Positions 31,062 through 39,041 of a DNA stretch of 64,000 bases are shown one piece after another. The DNA is from an uncultured Phascolarctobacterium sp. (GTDB taxonomy: Bacteria; Bacillota; Negativicutes; Acidaminococcales; Acidaminococcaceae). The notes under the pieces were generated by a model. It saw nothing but the letters and a program-made list of their open reading frames with translations, was not told the origin of the DNA and searched no databases. Where the stretch lies: assembly GCF_937920985.1 (NCBI RefSeq), contig NZ_CALDXR010000034.1:1-64000 (forward strand), in the 5' to 3' direction. Every line of letters begins with the position of its first letter. The stretch's first letter is position 1. Made by a program: the position numbers and the translations under genes.

Positions 31062-32162
31062 ATGTCGGAACATTTATGTACCTTGTCGACAGGAGATAAG
31101 GTTTATTTTTACGATAAAAGCATCGTTATCTATTTTTCAGGAGCGCGCAAAATCTTAAGCACATCGCTATATAATGGCGGTTACCATGATGATTACGTTG
31201 CCGTATATAATTATGATGCCAAGCAGGGAGCAGGTATGCCCTGCGAAATGCTGGCAGACACCTATGTGGAGCACATGCGCCTTGTATCCAAGCGCCTGGC
31301 GCTGGACCCGGACAAGGTGAGCGGCATGGGTACGGCGGCAAGCATGGAAAACGCTGTTGTTGAAACATTGAGCTTTAAGGAGCTGACCGTAACTGCCATC
31401 GTAACCGGCGGCATCGAAACAAACGGTGGCCGTGCAGGTGACCCTGCTGATTACTATAAGCCTATGCCTAAGCCGAAGTACGGAACAATTAATATTATGC
31501 TGCTGCTGGACTGCGATATGCCAGCCGGAACAATGGCGCGTGCCCTAGTGACCTGCACCGAGGCCAAGACTGCTGCCATTCAGGAGCTGCTGGAGGGCAG
31601 TAAATACTCTAATGGTATCGCTACCGGCTCAGGTACAGACCAGACGATTGTCATTGCCAACAGTGAAAGCGAGCTGTACATGGAGGGAGCAGGCAAGCAT
31701 TCCAAGTTGGGCGAGCTTATCGGCAAGACCGTGAAGAACGCAGTAAAAAAAGCGCTCGCCAAGCAGTCCGGACTGACTCCGGCGAAGCAGCACGATGTTT
31801 TCCGCCGCCTCAAGCGTTTTGACATCAAGGCAGGGGATATGTGGCAGTCCTACAGCGCGCAGGACGCAGTAGTAGTGAAGCCGGAATATCTGCTGGCAGC
31901 CGAAAAGCTGGCTAAAGAAGATATAATGCTGGTATATACTTCGCTGTATGCACACCTTCTGGATCAGCATTTGTGGGAGCTTATCAGCGCTAAAGAAATG
32001 CAGCTGGCAGGGCAGAAGCTGCTGCAGGCTATTGCAGAACAATATAATGTTGAAGCTGAGATTATAAATGAAGGCACTTTGGCTTCTATGCTGGCCTCCT
32101 GGCAGCAGCAGTTTAACAAAATTATCGCCCAACGCTTGCATCAGACTACAAAAGAGAGCTAG
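31062..32162 (+). CDS. cbiZ: CbiZ-like adenosylcobinamide amidohydrolase with C-terminal extension
   Basis: The product has 366 residues; ATG 31062 follows AAGGAGG at 31049-31055. CbiZ-family motifs appear in order: ILSTSLYNGG (31-40), GMGTAA (88-93), TGGIETNGGRAGDP (115-128), GTINI (141-145), TEAKTAAIQEL (166-176) and ATGSGTD (187-193). CbiZ removes the aminopropanol-linked tail from (adenosyl)cobinamide or pseudocobalamin to give cobyric acid, for remodelling of salvaged corrinoids. About 130 extra C-terminal residues, mostly helical, are not part of a typical CbiZ. The gene is driven by the MerR-type promoter and not by a cobalamin riboswitch. It is the clearest pointer that the surrounding system handles corrinoids. 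Activity on a different tetrapyrrole side chain cannot be excluded. Confidence 0.85.
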   Translation: MSEHLCTLSTGDKVYFYDKSIVIYFSGARKILSTSLYNGGYHDDYVAVYNYDAKQGAGMPCEMLADTYVEHMRLVSKRLALDPDKVSGMGTAASMENAVVETLSFKELTVTAIVTGGIETNGGRAGDPADYYKPMPKPKYGTINIMLLLDCDMPAGTMARALVTCTEAKTAAIQELLEGSKYSNGIATGSGTDQTIVIANSESELYMEGAGKHSKLGELIGKTVKNAVKKALAKQSGLTPAKQHDVFRRLKRFDIKAGDMWQSYSAQDAVVVKPEYLLAAEKLAKEDIMLVYTSLYAHLLDQHLWELISAKEMQLAGQKLLQAIAEQYNVEAEIINEGTLASMLASWQQQFNKIIAQRLHQTTKES

Positions 32163-32191
32163 TTTCAGGTGAGAAAAATATAAATATGCAC

Positions 32192-32222
32192 TTGACCTTA
32201 TAGCAGCAATATAGTGTATATT
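32192..32222 (+). promoter_or_regulatory. MerR-type promoter (19-bp spacer) for small repeat protein
   Basis: TTGACC (32192-32197), a 19-bp spacer containing ATATAGTG, and TATATT (32217-32222). Confidence 0.75.
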
Positions 32223-32255
32223 ATGGTTGTAATCAAAGGAAGCGAGGTGAATAAT

Positions 32256-32567
32256 ATGCATCCGAAATTTGAAATTCCGACTGATCCGCACGGCAAGCAT
32301 CGTTATGAAAGCGCTATGAAGCACGTAGAGGCTGCTAAAAAGGCAGGTAAATCCAGCGACGAAATCCATGCTATCTTCAAAAAGGTAATGGAGTTCAACC
32401 CGATGGACATTGAGTCCATTCCGCAGGATGAAGCACATGCTAAGTATCGCACTGCCATGGTGCATATGAAAAAAGCACTGGAAAGCGGTAAGAGCGCAGA
32501 CGAAGCGCATGAGGTTTTCCGCAAAATCATGAATGGCGAGACCAGCGGTCACTGTCACCACAAATAA
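32256..32567 (+). CDS. Small two-repeat, His-containing protein (unknown family)
   Basis: The product has 103 residues; ATG 32256 follows GCGAGGTGA at 32242-32250. The frame can be opened further upstream, to 32214, but that would start within the -10 box. The protein consists of two related ~35-residue helical units of the form RY..AMKHVEAAK.AGKS.DEIH.IF and KY..A..HM..AL.SGKS.DEAHEVF. It ends in HCHHK, which could bind metal. No signal peptide or membrane segment is present. A paralogue is encoded at 48468, also behind a MerR-type promoter. I do not recognise the family. Repeated His residues and co-regulation with tetrapyrrole genes suggest a metal- or tetrapyrrole-binding or carrier role (inference). 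Confidence 0.85.
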   Translation: MHPKFEIPTDPHGKHRYESAMKHVEAAKKAGKSSDEIHAIFKKVMEFNPMDIESIPQDEAHAKYRTAMVHMKKALESGKSADEAHEVFRKIMNGETSGHCHHK

Positions 32568-32572
32568 GCACA

Positions 32573-32612
32573 AAAAAGAGCTGTCGCATCAGTAGATGCG
32601 GCAGCTTTTTAC
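32573..32612. terminator. Bidirectional terminator
   Basis: AGCTGTCGCATC (32579-32590) and GATGCGGCAGCT (32595-32606) pair around AGTA, with one mismatched position, flanked by A6 and T-runs. It is shared by the small protein gene and the convergent regulator. Confidence 0.85.
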
Positions 32613-33469
32613 GTCAGTGAGGGCATATTCTTGTCTATAACCTTCAGAAAGATTTTGTTGACGTATTGCTCGCAGTCGCAGGAGAACCAATGGTTTTCCA
32701 GGGGCAGGATATAGATATTCCCTACAGGCTCAAAATCATTTACCTGCAGAAAGCGTTCGATGCGCTGGGATAATTTTTCAGCGTTCTCGCAGAAGGTACC
32801 AGAAAAAATAATTTCCAGATACAGACCGGCAGGCAGTGTCATTTTGATAGACTGTCTATGCTTGCTGGCACTGGTGACGCAGGAAAAATATGCCTGTGAA
32901 CGTTGAAATTCATGCTTTTTAAAAAAGCTTTCCTGGTCTAAAACCCAGCCTGCATGATTAGGCAAGGCTCCCTTGTGATGCGCGCGTCTTTGACCATGGC
33001 GGGCAAATTTGGTAATGCGGCTTTTGCCGTCGTCACTTTCCGCAAGCGGCGTCAGGCGCAGCAGACGATCGTTTTGCCAGCTGAGAGTAAGATGACGGCA
33101 GGGATTAAGCTCCTTGACGTGCATATCGTCCTTAATGCGCTCGATGGTGTCGCAGATTTCCTGATTACTGCGGATAATGGCCTGACATTCGGCTGTTTTT
33201 TCCTGCAGCAGCTGCAGAAAATTTTCTTTGCTGCGGTTCTCCAAATATTTTTTGATGTTGGCGATGCTGATATCCAGCGCACGCAGGTTGACGATGATTT
33301 CCAAATCAAGAAACTGCTGAATTGAATAATTGCGGTAGCCGTTTTCGCTGACGAAATCAGGCGACAGCAGTTTGACCTTGTCGTAGTAGAGCAGTGATTG
33401 CTTGGATATATTAAAAATTGCTGCCAGCTCACCGGCAGTGAAAAACTTTCGCTTGTCTTTATTAATCAT
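32609..33469 (-). CDS. MerR-family transcriptional regulator
   Basis: The product has 286 residues. The N-terminal MerR winged helix (residues ~8-75) includes FTAGELAAIFNISKQSLLYYD, a helical dimerisation segment follows (~80-125), and the rest is an effector domain of the GyrI/BmrR type with a PAGLYLEIIFSGTF motif. The domain layout matches BmrR-like regulators that sense small hydrophobic ligands. The gene is divergent from the nifH-like operon, whose 19-bp-spacer promoter starts 17 bases beyond its start codon. It is the most likely regulator of that promoter. The ligand might be a tetrapyrrole or its breakdown product (inference). Confidence 0.9.
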   Translation of the reverse strand: MINKDKRKFFTAGELAAIFNISKQSLLYYDKVKLLSPDFVSENGYRNYSIQQFLDLEIIVNLRALDISIANIKKYLENRSKENFLQLLQEKTAECQAIIRSNQEICDTIERIKDDMHVKELNPCRHLTLSWQNDRLLRLTPLAESDDGKSRITKFARHGQRRAHHKGALPNHAGWVLDQESFFKKHEFQRSQAYFSCVTSASKHRQSIKMTLPAGLYLEIIFSGTFCENAEKLSQRIERFLQVNDFEPVGNIYILPLENHWFSCDCEQYVNKIFLKVIDKNMPSLT

Positions 33470-33486
33470 AATTGTTCCTCATAAGC

Positions 33487-33517
33487 TTGACTATAGTACT
33501 AGTATATAGTTTAATAT
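33487..33517 (+). promoter_or_regulatory. MerR-type promoter (19-bp spacer) for nifH-like operon
   Basis: TTGACT, then the 19-bp spacer ATAGTACTAGTATATAGTT, then TAATAT. The spacer and its edges form a near-palindrome (ACTATA...TATAGT), as in MerR operators. It lies between the divergent regulator and the operon. Confidence 0.85.
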
Positions 33518-33619
33518 TAGAAGGAGTAATATCACTTCTTTTTTATCTAGTAAATTATATCATAATTTTCTTGCTAGTTGAATAGAAGTTTTTGAGTATA
33601 GGATGGAGGTCAAAGTTTA

Positions 33620-34426
33620 ATGAAGAAAATTGCGATTTATGGTAAGGGCGGTATCGGTAAATCTACGACAACGTCAAATCTGTCTGCTGCATTCAGTGAA
33701 GAAGGTCTTAAGGTCTGCCAAATCGGCTGCGACCCGAAAAACGATTCTACCAGACTGCTGTTGGGACGCATCTGCAGCCAGACTGTGCTGGACATGGTGC
33801 GCGATAATGATGAGGTTGCGGCAGAGGATATTGTTCATACAGGCTATAACGGCATCAAATGCGTAGAGGCCGGCGGTCCTGAGCCCGGTGTAGGCTGTGC
33901 TGGCCGCGGCATCATCGTAGCGCTGGAAAAGCTGCGTTCACTGGAGGTGCTGACGGACGAGGACCTGATTATGTATGATGTTTTAGGTGACGTAGTCTGC
34001 GGTGGCTTTGCCGTGCCTATCCGCGAAGGCTATGCAACCGATATATATATTGTTTCTTCCGGTGAGCTGATGAGCCTTTATGCTGCCAACAATATTGCCA
34101 AGGGCGTTAAGCGCTTTGCTATGCGTGGCGGCGTGCGTCTTGGCGGCATCATCGGCAACGGCCGCAATACGCCGAACGAGCAGCAGCTGCTGCAGGAATT
34201 TGCCAAACGCCTGCACACGCAGCTGATTGCTTTCATTCCGCGTGACGTTATCGTCAACAAAGCTGAAAACAATCGCCAGACAGTGCTGCAATATGCACCG
34301 GAAAGTGCTCAGGCCGGTGTTTACCGCCAGCTGGCGCACGATATCTGGCATAATGAAAATATGGCTATTCCTACGCCGATGAGCTTTGAGGAGCTTGAAA
34401 AGCTGGTGGCCGAATATGGCAATTAA
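33620..34426 (+). CDS. NifH/BchL/CfbC-like iron-sulfur ATPase
   Basis: The product has 268 residues; ATG 33620 is preceded by GGAGG at 33605-33609. It is the reductase component of a nitrogenase-like enzyme. Walker A GKGGIGKS is at residues 8-15 and GCDPKNDST at 36-44. The two conserved cysteines that bridge a [4Fe-4S] cluster between subunits are Cys93 (in PGVGCAGRG) and Cys127 (in GDVVCGGFA). NifH-type proteins hydrolyse ATP to pass low-potential electrons to a NifDK-like partner, and both partners follow immediately. Relatives reduce N2, protochlorophyllide, chlorophyllide, Ni-sirohydrochlorin diamide or methylthioalkanes. No nitrogen-fixation accessory genes are nearby, and a CobN-like gene is in the operon, so a tetrapyrrole substrate is favoured. 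Confidence 0.93.
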   Translation: MKKIAIYGKGGIGKSTTTSNLSAAFSEEGLKVCQIGCDPKNDSTRLLLGRICSQTVLDMVRDNDEVAAEDIVHTGYNGIKCVEAGGPEPGVGCAGRGIIVALEKLRSLEVLTDEDLIMYDVLGDVVCGGFAVPIREGYATDIYIVSSGELMSLYAANNIAKGVKRFAMRGGVRLGGIIGNGRNTPNEQQLLQEFAKRLHTQLIAFIPRDVIVNKAENNRQTVLQYAPESAQAGVYRQLAHDIWHNENMAIPTPMSFEELEKLVAEYGN

Positions 34427-35705
34427 AACAAGACGCTTTTACAGCGCACGTAAAAGCTGCAGCTGCAGTATGCCGGGCGTGTGGCGCGCTGTTGCCTATA
34501 TGAATGGCGCTGTAGTTGTATTTCACAGTCCGCGTGCCTGCGCTCATGTAGCACGCACGATGGATATAAATTCCCAATATCGCACACTTTCTGAGAATGA
34601 GCGCGAGCAATGGGGTTCCGTGCCTTTGCTCAGCAGCCAGATGCAGGAAAAGGACGCAATTTTCGGCGGTGCGGCGCGTTTAGAAAAATGTTTGCGCTTT
34701 GCCATTGAAACCTATAAGCCCAAATGCCTGATGATTGCCAATTCCTGCGTTGCCGGTGTTATCGGTGATGATGTGGAATCTGTGGCACGCGAGGTGGAGG
34801 AGGAATATAATGTTCCTATTCTGACTGTGGAATGCTGTGGCTTTTTAGGTGCAGAATATTATGATGGTTATTTTGAAATTACCCAAAAGCTGCTGGAGCG
34901 CTTTGTGAAGCCTTGCGCCAAGCAAAAGGACAGCGTCCTGCTTTTAGGTGATAACGGTGGCCCGTGGGGGCATTACGCAAAAGAGGTTACCCGTATTCTG
35001 CAGGAATTCGGCGTAGAGGTTATCGGTCAGTTCCCCGGCTATATGGCTATGGATGAGCTGGAAAAGGTGGCGGCTGCCGAATATGCGGTTGTGCTTGGCG
35101 GCCGTGGGCAGACGCATATCGGCCTGCGTAAGGTTGCAGAGCAGCTACAGGAAAAATACGGCACACATTATCTGGCCGATATTTATCCTGTCGGCTGGCA
35201 GGAAACACAGGACTGGATTATCAGCATCGGCCGTATGCTGGGACGTGAGCAGTTGGCGCAGCAGGTGCTGAAGCTGGAGCAGCAGCGCTTAAGTGAGCAG
35301 CTGCAGCATTTTCTGCCGGTAACGGAAGGCAAGAAAACAGTGCTGTGCATCGGCCGCATACTGAGATATTTTCATCCGGGCAATATCCTGCAGACTATCA
35401 GGCTTTTGCGCTTGAATCTTACTGGTATTATCCTGCTGGATTCCTATGATGGTGATGAGCGCGAAGCGATGCTGAAGGTTGTGCAGGAAAACAGCGATGT
35501 GCCTGTTTATACTACGGCGGAGGGCGAAAAGCTGGTGGCGGAGGCAGACATCGTGCTGACGACGCACGAGCTGCAGAATAAGGAAGCACGCCAAATTTTC
35601 CTGCCGATGCTGCCGCAGGTTGCTGTTGCCGGTGAGGTCAAGATGATGCAGGGAATCTATCAGAGTCTGTGCAGCAGACTGAAGGGAGGCGTGCGCTATG
35701 TCTGA
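34416..35705 (+). CDS. NifD/NifE/BchN-like nitrogenase-like subunit
   Basis: I chose ATG 34416 (429 residues), which overlaps the NifH-like stop by 11 bases; an upstream ATG at 34386 lies deeper in the previous gene. Oxidoreductase/nitrogenase component-1 signatures include cysteines at about 15 or 17, Cys42 (SPRACAH) and Cys111 (NSCVAGVIGDD). These are spaced like the ligands of the P-cluster or the [4Fe-4S] cluster in BchN/NifE relatives. AIFGGAARLEKCL (81-93) also matches the family. I see no clear counterpart of the FeMo-cofactor Cys and His ligands of NifD. The protein should pair with the next gene product to form the catalytic heterotetramer. Confidence 0.88.
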   Translation: MAIKTRRFYSARKSCSCSMPGVWRAVAYMNGAVVVFHSPRACAHVARTMDINSQYRTLSENEREQWGSVPLLSSQMQEKDAIFGGAARLEKCLRFAIETYKPKCLMIANSCVAGVIGDDVESVAREVEEEYNVPILTVECCGFLGAEYYDGYFEITQKLLERFVKPCAKQKDSVLLLGDNGGPWGHYAKEVTRILQEFGVEVIGQFPGYMAMDELEKVAAAEYAVVLGGRGQTHIGLRKVAEQLQEKYGTHYLADIYPVGWQETQDWIISIGRMLGREQLAQQVLKLEQQRLSEQLQHFLPVTEGKKTVLCIGRILRYFHPGNILQTIRLLRLNLTGIILLDSYDGDEREAMLKVVQENSDVPVYTTAEGEKLVAEADIVLTTHELQNKEARQIFLPMLPQVAVAGEVKMMQGIYQSLCSRLKGGVRYV

Positions 35706-36993
35706 AAAGCAAGGCTGGGGCAATATCTGCGAGCGTGTGAATACCTGTGCGCTGACAGGTGCAGGAGCCTTTTTTGCTGCTATTGACAAGAGTGAGGTTT
35801 TGATTAACGGACCGTTGTGGTGTTATTTTTATGCTTTACGCCATTTGGAAAAGGCGCGTCCCGATATGTATACGCGCTTTTTTGGTTCACAGCCTGATAA
35901 TAACGCTGTTATTTACGGCTCAGAGGAATATGTGACGCAGGAGCTGCAGCGCATGCTGGAGGATGGTCACAAGCCTTCGGTACTGCTTTTGGAAAGCAGC
36001 TGTTCACTGAGCTTAATCGGTGATGATCTGGCAGGTATGGCGCGTAAGCTGGAGCTGCCGTTTCCGGTAGTTACGCTCGACAGCGGTGGTATGGTCGGCG
36101 GCTTTGCCGAGGGCTACGCCAAGGCTGCCAAGAAGCTGTTTGCGCAGCTGCTGCCGCAGACTGCGACAGCAAAGCCCTTGGCTGTAAATATTTTGGGACA
36201 ATCGGAATTTTATCTGCAGGGTGCTGCCGATACGCAGGAGCTGAAAAGACTGCTGCAGATGGCAGGATATGAGGTGCTTTGCACTCCTGGCTGTGAATGC
36301 ACGTTGGAAGAGCTGCAGCGCCTGCCGGAGGCTTCGCTGAACATTGTTACCAATGCGGAGCTGGGTTTGCCGCTGGCTGAATATCTGCAGAAAAAATACG
36401 GCACGCCGTATATTTTTGCCGGACTGCCTTACGGGGTGCAGGGAACGCTGCGCTGGCTGCAGCAGATCAATGCGCAGCTGCCGGCTCCTGCGTTGGATAA
36501 GGTGACGGCAGAAGCACAGGCGCAGGATAATTATTTGCTGAGCCGTAATAATGAAGCGATTGCGCTTTGGGGCAGCATGTGGTTTGACAACGTGCTCGTC
36601 AGCGCGCCTGCTACACAGGCGCTGTGCCTCGCACAAACGCTGCGCACGGAATGGACCGATATCGGCAGGCTGACGGTTATCTGCCAACAAGCGCTCAAGG
36701 ACGCGCCTGCCTGCGACACTGCAGAGGCGATTTATACTGTTGGTGTGGATGATGCTGCCATCAGCGAATATTTTAAAACCTGTGATAATGTGCTGCTGCT
36801 GGCAAGCAGCAGCGAAAGCTCGGTTCTTTACCGCAGAAAGCAGTGTAGCTTTGAGGCCTGCAATATCTGCTATCCTACGAATGATGAGGTGTTTATTACT
36901 AATCAGCCTATGGTAGGCCTGCAAGGCAGTGCTTACATGCTGGAGCGACTGTGGAATTGCTTTATCCGCAGGAAAAAGCGCAAGATAGAGTAG
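35698..36993 (+). CDS. NifK/NifN/BchB-like nitrogenase-like subunit
   Basis: The product has 431 residues; its ATG overlaps the previous gene by 8 bases, implying translational coupling. Conserved component-1 features are Cys11 or Cys17 near the N-terminus, Cys42 (GPLWCYFYAL), NAVIYGSEEY (69-78) and Cys102 (ESSCSLSLIGDD). With the preceding subunit it can supply three cysteines per chain for an interface Fe-S cluster. Sequence is strongly diverged from true NifK. Reductase function on an unsaturated ring or similar target is inferred from the family and the operon. Confidence 0.87.
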   Translation: MSEKQGWGNICERVNTCALTGAGAFFAAIDKSEVLINGPLWCYFYALRHLEKARPDMYTRFFGSQPDNNAVIYGSEEYVTQELQRMLEDGHKPSVLLLESSCSLSLIGDDLAGMARKLELPFPVVTLDSGGMVGGFAEGYAKAAKKLFAQLLPQTATAKPLAVNILGQSEFYLQGAADTQELKRLLQMAGYEVLCTPGCECTLEELQRLPEASLNIVTNAELGLPLAEYLQKKYGTPYIFAGLPYGVQGTLRWLQQINAQLPAPALDKVTAEAQAQDNYLLSRNNEAIALWGSMWFDNVLVSAPATQALCLAQTLRTEWTDIGRLTVICQQALKDAPACDTAEAIYTVGVDDAAISEYFKTCDNVLLLASSSESSVLYRRKQCSFEACNICYPTNDEVFITNQPMVGLQGSAYMLERLWNCFIRRKKRKIE

Positions 36994-37000
36994 GTGGTTT

Positions 37001-37972
37001 ATGAAAAAGCTATTGATGATTATAAGCCTGCTGCTTTTGATTTTTACTGCAGGATGCAGTAAGCAGCAGGCTGCAGATGTTCCTGCTTCGCCGGCGGCGG
37101 ATGTGGCCTATAGCGTTACGGACGATGCCGGAAGGACGCTGCACTTTGAGCATAAGCCGCAACGAATAGTTTCGCTTACCTATGGTACGGATGAAATCCT
37201 TACTGATTTGGTTGATATCAAACGCATTATGGCCTATAGCCGTTGGGCAGGCGACAGCGAAATAAGCTTTATTACCAAGGAGCAGGCCTATACTGTGGGA
37301 CGCAAGGTGCCGGAGAATACGGAAGCGGTTTACGCATTGCAGCCTGACCTTGTCGTTGCTTCAACAGCCACCTCCAGTGATTTGGTCCGCAGTCTGGAGG
37401 GGTTGGGCGTACCTGTATATATAGCGCGCAGTCCGCATAATTACAAGGAGATGTGCGACAAAATCCGCGGCATAGCTGCAGCGGTGGGCGAAAAGCAGCA
37501 GGGGGAGCTGATGGTGCAGAAGATGGACACGCACCTGCAGCAGCTGCAAAAACGCTTGCGCCAGATTCCGTCAAGCGAAAGGCGCGTTGCCGTAGCCTTT
37601 AATTTTACCTCTGCCATGGGGCGTAGAGGAGATTTGCTCGACAGCATGCTGACGATGGCGCATGTTATCAACGGCGCGGCTATTGTTGCCGATGAAAACA
37701 ATAGTGAGCATGGTATGCCTGCTATCAGCAAGGAACAGGTGGTACGCATAAATCCGGATATTTTTATGCTGCCGACCTGGAATTATAACAATAAACAGGA
37801 TGTGCAGGGTTATGCTTATGCCGTAATGAATGACCCCGCTTATCGCGATGTTAAGGCTGTACGCAACAAGCAGATTAAGTTTGTTTCGGACAAATACCGC
37901 TATGTTGCCAGCCAGCATATTGTCGATGCTATTGAAAACATTGCGCATGCTGTATATCCGGAAATTTTTTGA
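37001..37972 (+). CDS. BtuF/FecB-like substrate-binding lipoprotein
   Basis: The product has 323 residues. Signal peptide II with lipobox FTAGC puts lipidation at Cys19. A periplasmic-binding-protein fold of the cobalamin/siderophore type follows, with PQRIVSLTYGTDEIL near residue 53 and a long central helix typical of class III binding proteins. It starts 7 bases after the NifK-like gene and ends 16 bases before the permease gene, so it is the natural binding partner of that permease. Three paralogues are encoded at 46358, 52617 and 59526. Confidence 0.9.
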   Translation: MKKLLMIISLLLLIFTAGCSKQQAADVPASPAADVAYSVTDDAGRTLHFEHKPQRIVSLTYGTDEILTDLVDIKRIMAYSRWAGDSEISFITKEQAYTVGRKVPENTEAVYALQPDLVVASTATSSDLVRSLEGLGVPVYIARSPHNYKEMCDKIRGIAAAVGEKQQGELMVQKMDTHLQQLQKRLRQIPSSERRVAVAFNFTSAMGRRGDLLDSMLTMAHVINGAAIVADENNSEHGMPAISKEQVVRINPDIFMLPTWNYNNKQDVQGYAYAVMNDPAYRDVKAVRNKQIKFVSDKYRYVASQHIVDAIENIAHAVYPEIF

Positions 37973-37988
37973 GGAAGTGTGTTTGTAG

Positions 37989-39026
37989 ATGATTATTAAA
38001 CGTGAACGGAGTCCATTGGCTATTATTCTTTTAGCAGTTCTCTTAGTTGTTATTGCCTGTGTATCTCTGACCTTCGGTCAGATAGATGTGCCTGTGGGAA
38101 AAGCGTTGGCGGTTATCGGCGCTCAACTGAATCTGCCGGGCTTTACCGAGGCTGATTACAGCAGGGAGCAGCTTGCCGTTATCTGGTATATCCGCCTGCC
38201 GCGTATGCTGGTAGGTGTGCTGGTAGGTGCGGCGCTGGGTATTTCCGGCGCTGTAATGCAGGGCATCTTCAGCAACCCGCTGGCAGATCCCGGTCTTATC
38301 GGTATCTCCTCCGGTGCTGCTACCGGTGCGGTGCTTTCTATTGCTTTGGGTGCAGCCTCTGGCAGTATGTTTGCTATGCCGGCCTTTGCCTTTTGCGGCA
38401 GTATCTGCGCTGTGTGCCTAACAGTGTTTTTGGCGATGCGTAACGGCAAAATTCCTGTTATGACGCTGCTTTTGGCAGGCGTTGCCGTAGGTATGCTTTT
38501 GGGTGCCATTACCTCCGGTCTGCTCACCTTTATGAACGAGCAGAAGCTGCAGCAATATCTGTTCTGGATGGTCGGCGGTCTTGATTACCGTCGTTGGGAG
38601 CACGTATATCTGGCAGTGGGACCTGTGCTGTGCGGCATTATTATTATGTGCCTGCTGGCACGTCACCTGAACATTCTGGTGCTGGGCGAAACGGAAGCTA
38701 AGGCCGTTGGTATGCCTGTTACTGCTTTTCGTATGGGTTTGCTTTTCGTAGCTGCTATGACTACTGCTACCTCTGTTTGTGTCAGTGGCAACATTGGCTT
38801 TGTCGGCCTGGTTATTCCGCATATGATGCGTATGCTGATTGGTCCTGACCATCGCGTGCTTTTGCCTGCCAGCGCTCTTGGCGGTGCAGCCTTTCTGGTA
38901 TTCTGCGATTCGCTGGGACGTGTTATTATGCCGCCGGCAGAGGTGCGTGTAGGTATTATGACAGCGTTTCTGGGTACGCCGTACTTCCTGTATTTGCTGC
39001 GCAGAATGCAGAAGCAGTTCTTTTAA
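37989..39026 (+). CDS. FecCD/BtuC-family ABC transporter permease
   Basis: The product has 345 residues with about ten hydrophobic segments. Family motifs include RLPRMLVG, GISGAVMQGIFSNPLADP, GNIGFVGLVIPHMMR and GIMTAFLGTPYF. It should import a metal chelate or tetrapyrrole delivered by the adjacent lipoprotein. No ATP-binding subunit (BtuD/FecE-like) follows or occurs anywhere in the window, so the ATPase must come from elsewhere. It is the only permease for four binding proteins. Confidence 0.92.
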   Translation: MIIKRERSPLAIILLAVLLVVIACVSLTFGQIDVPVGKALAVIGAQLNLPGFTEADYSREQLAVIWYIRLPRMLVGVLVGAALGISGAVMQGIFSNPLADPGLIGISSGAATGAVLSIALGAASGSMFAMPAFAFCGSICAVCLTVFLAMRNGKIPVMTLLLAGVAVGMLLGAITSGLLTFMNEQKLQQYLFWMVGGLDYRRWEHVYLAVGPVLCGIIIMCLLARHLNILVLGETEAKAVGMPVTAFRMGLLFVAAMTTATSVCVSGNIGFVGLVIPHMMRMLIGPDHRVLLPASALGGAAFLVFCDSLGRVIMPPAEVRVGIMTAFLGTPYFLYLLRRMQKQFF

Positions 39027-39041
39027 GATGAGGTAGAAATT

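Noticed and set aside
33620..36993. Nitrogen fixation (nifHDK)
   Set aside because: No clear FeMo-cofactor ligands are seen in the NifD-like protein, no nifB/E/N or other maturation genes are present, and the operon holds chelatase and transport genes instead.
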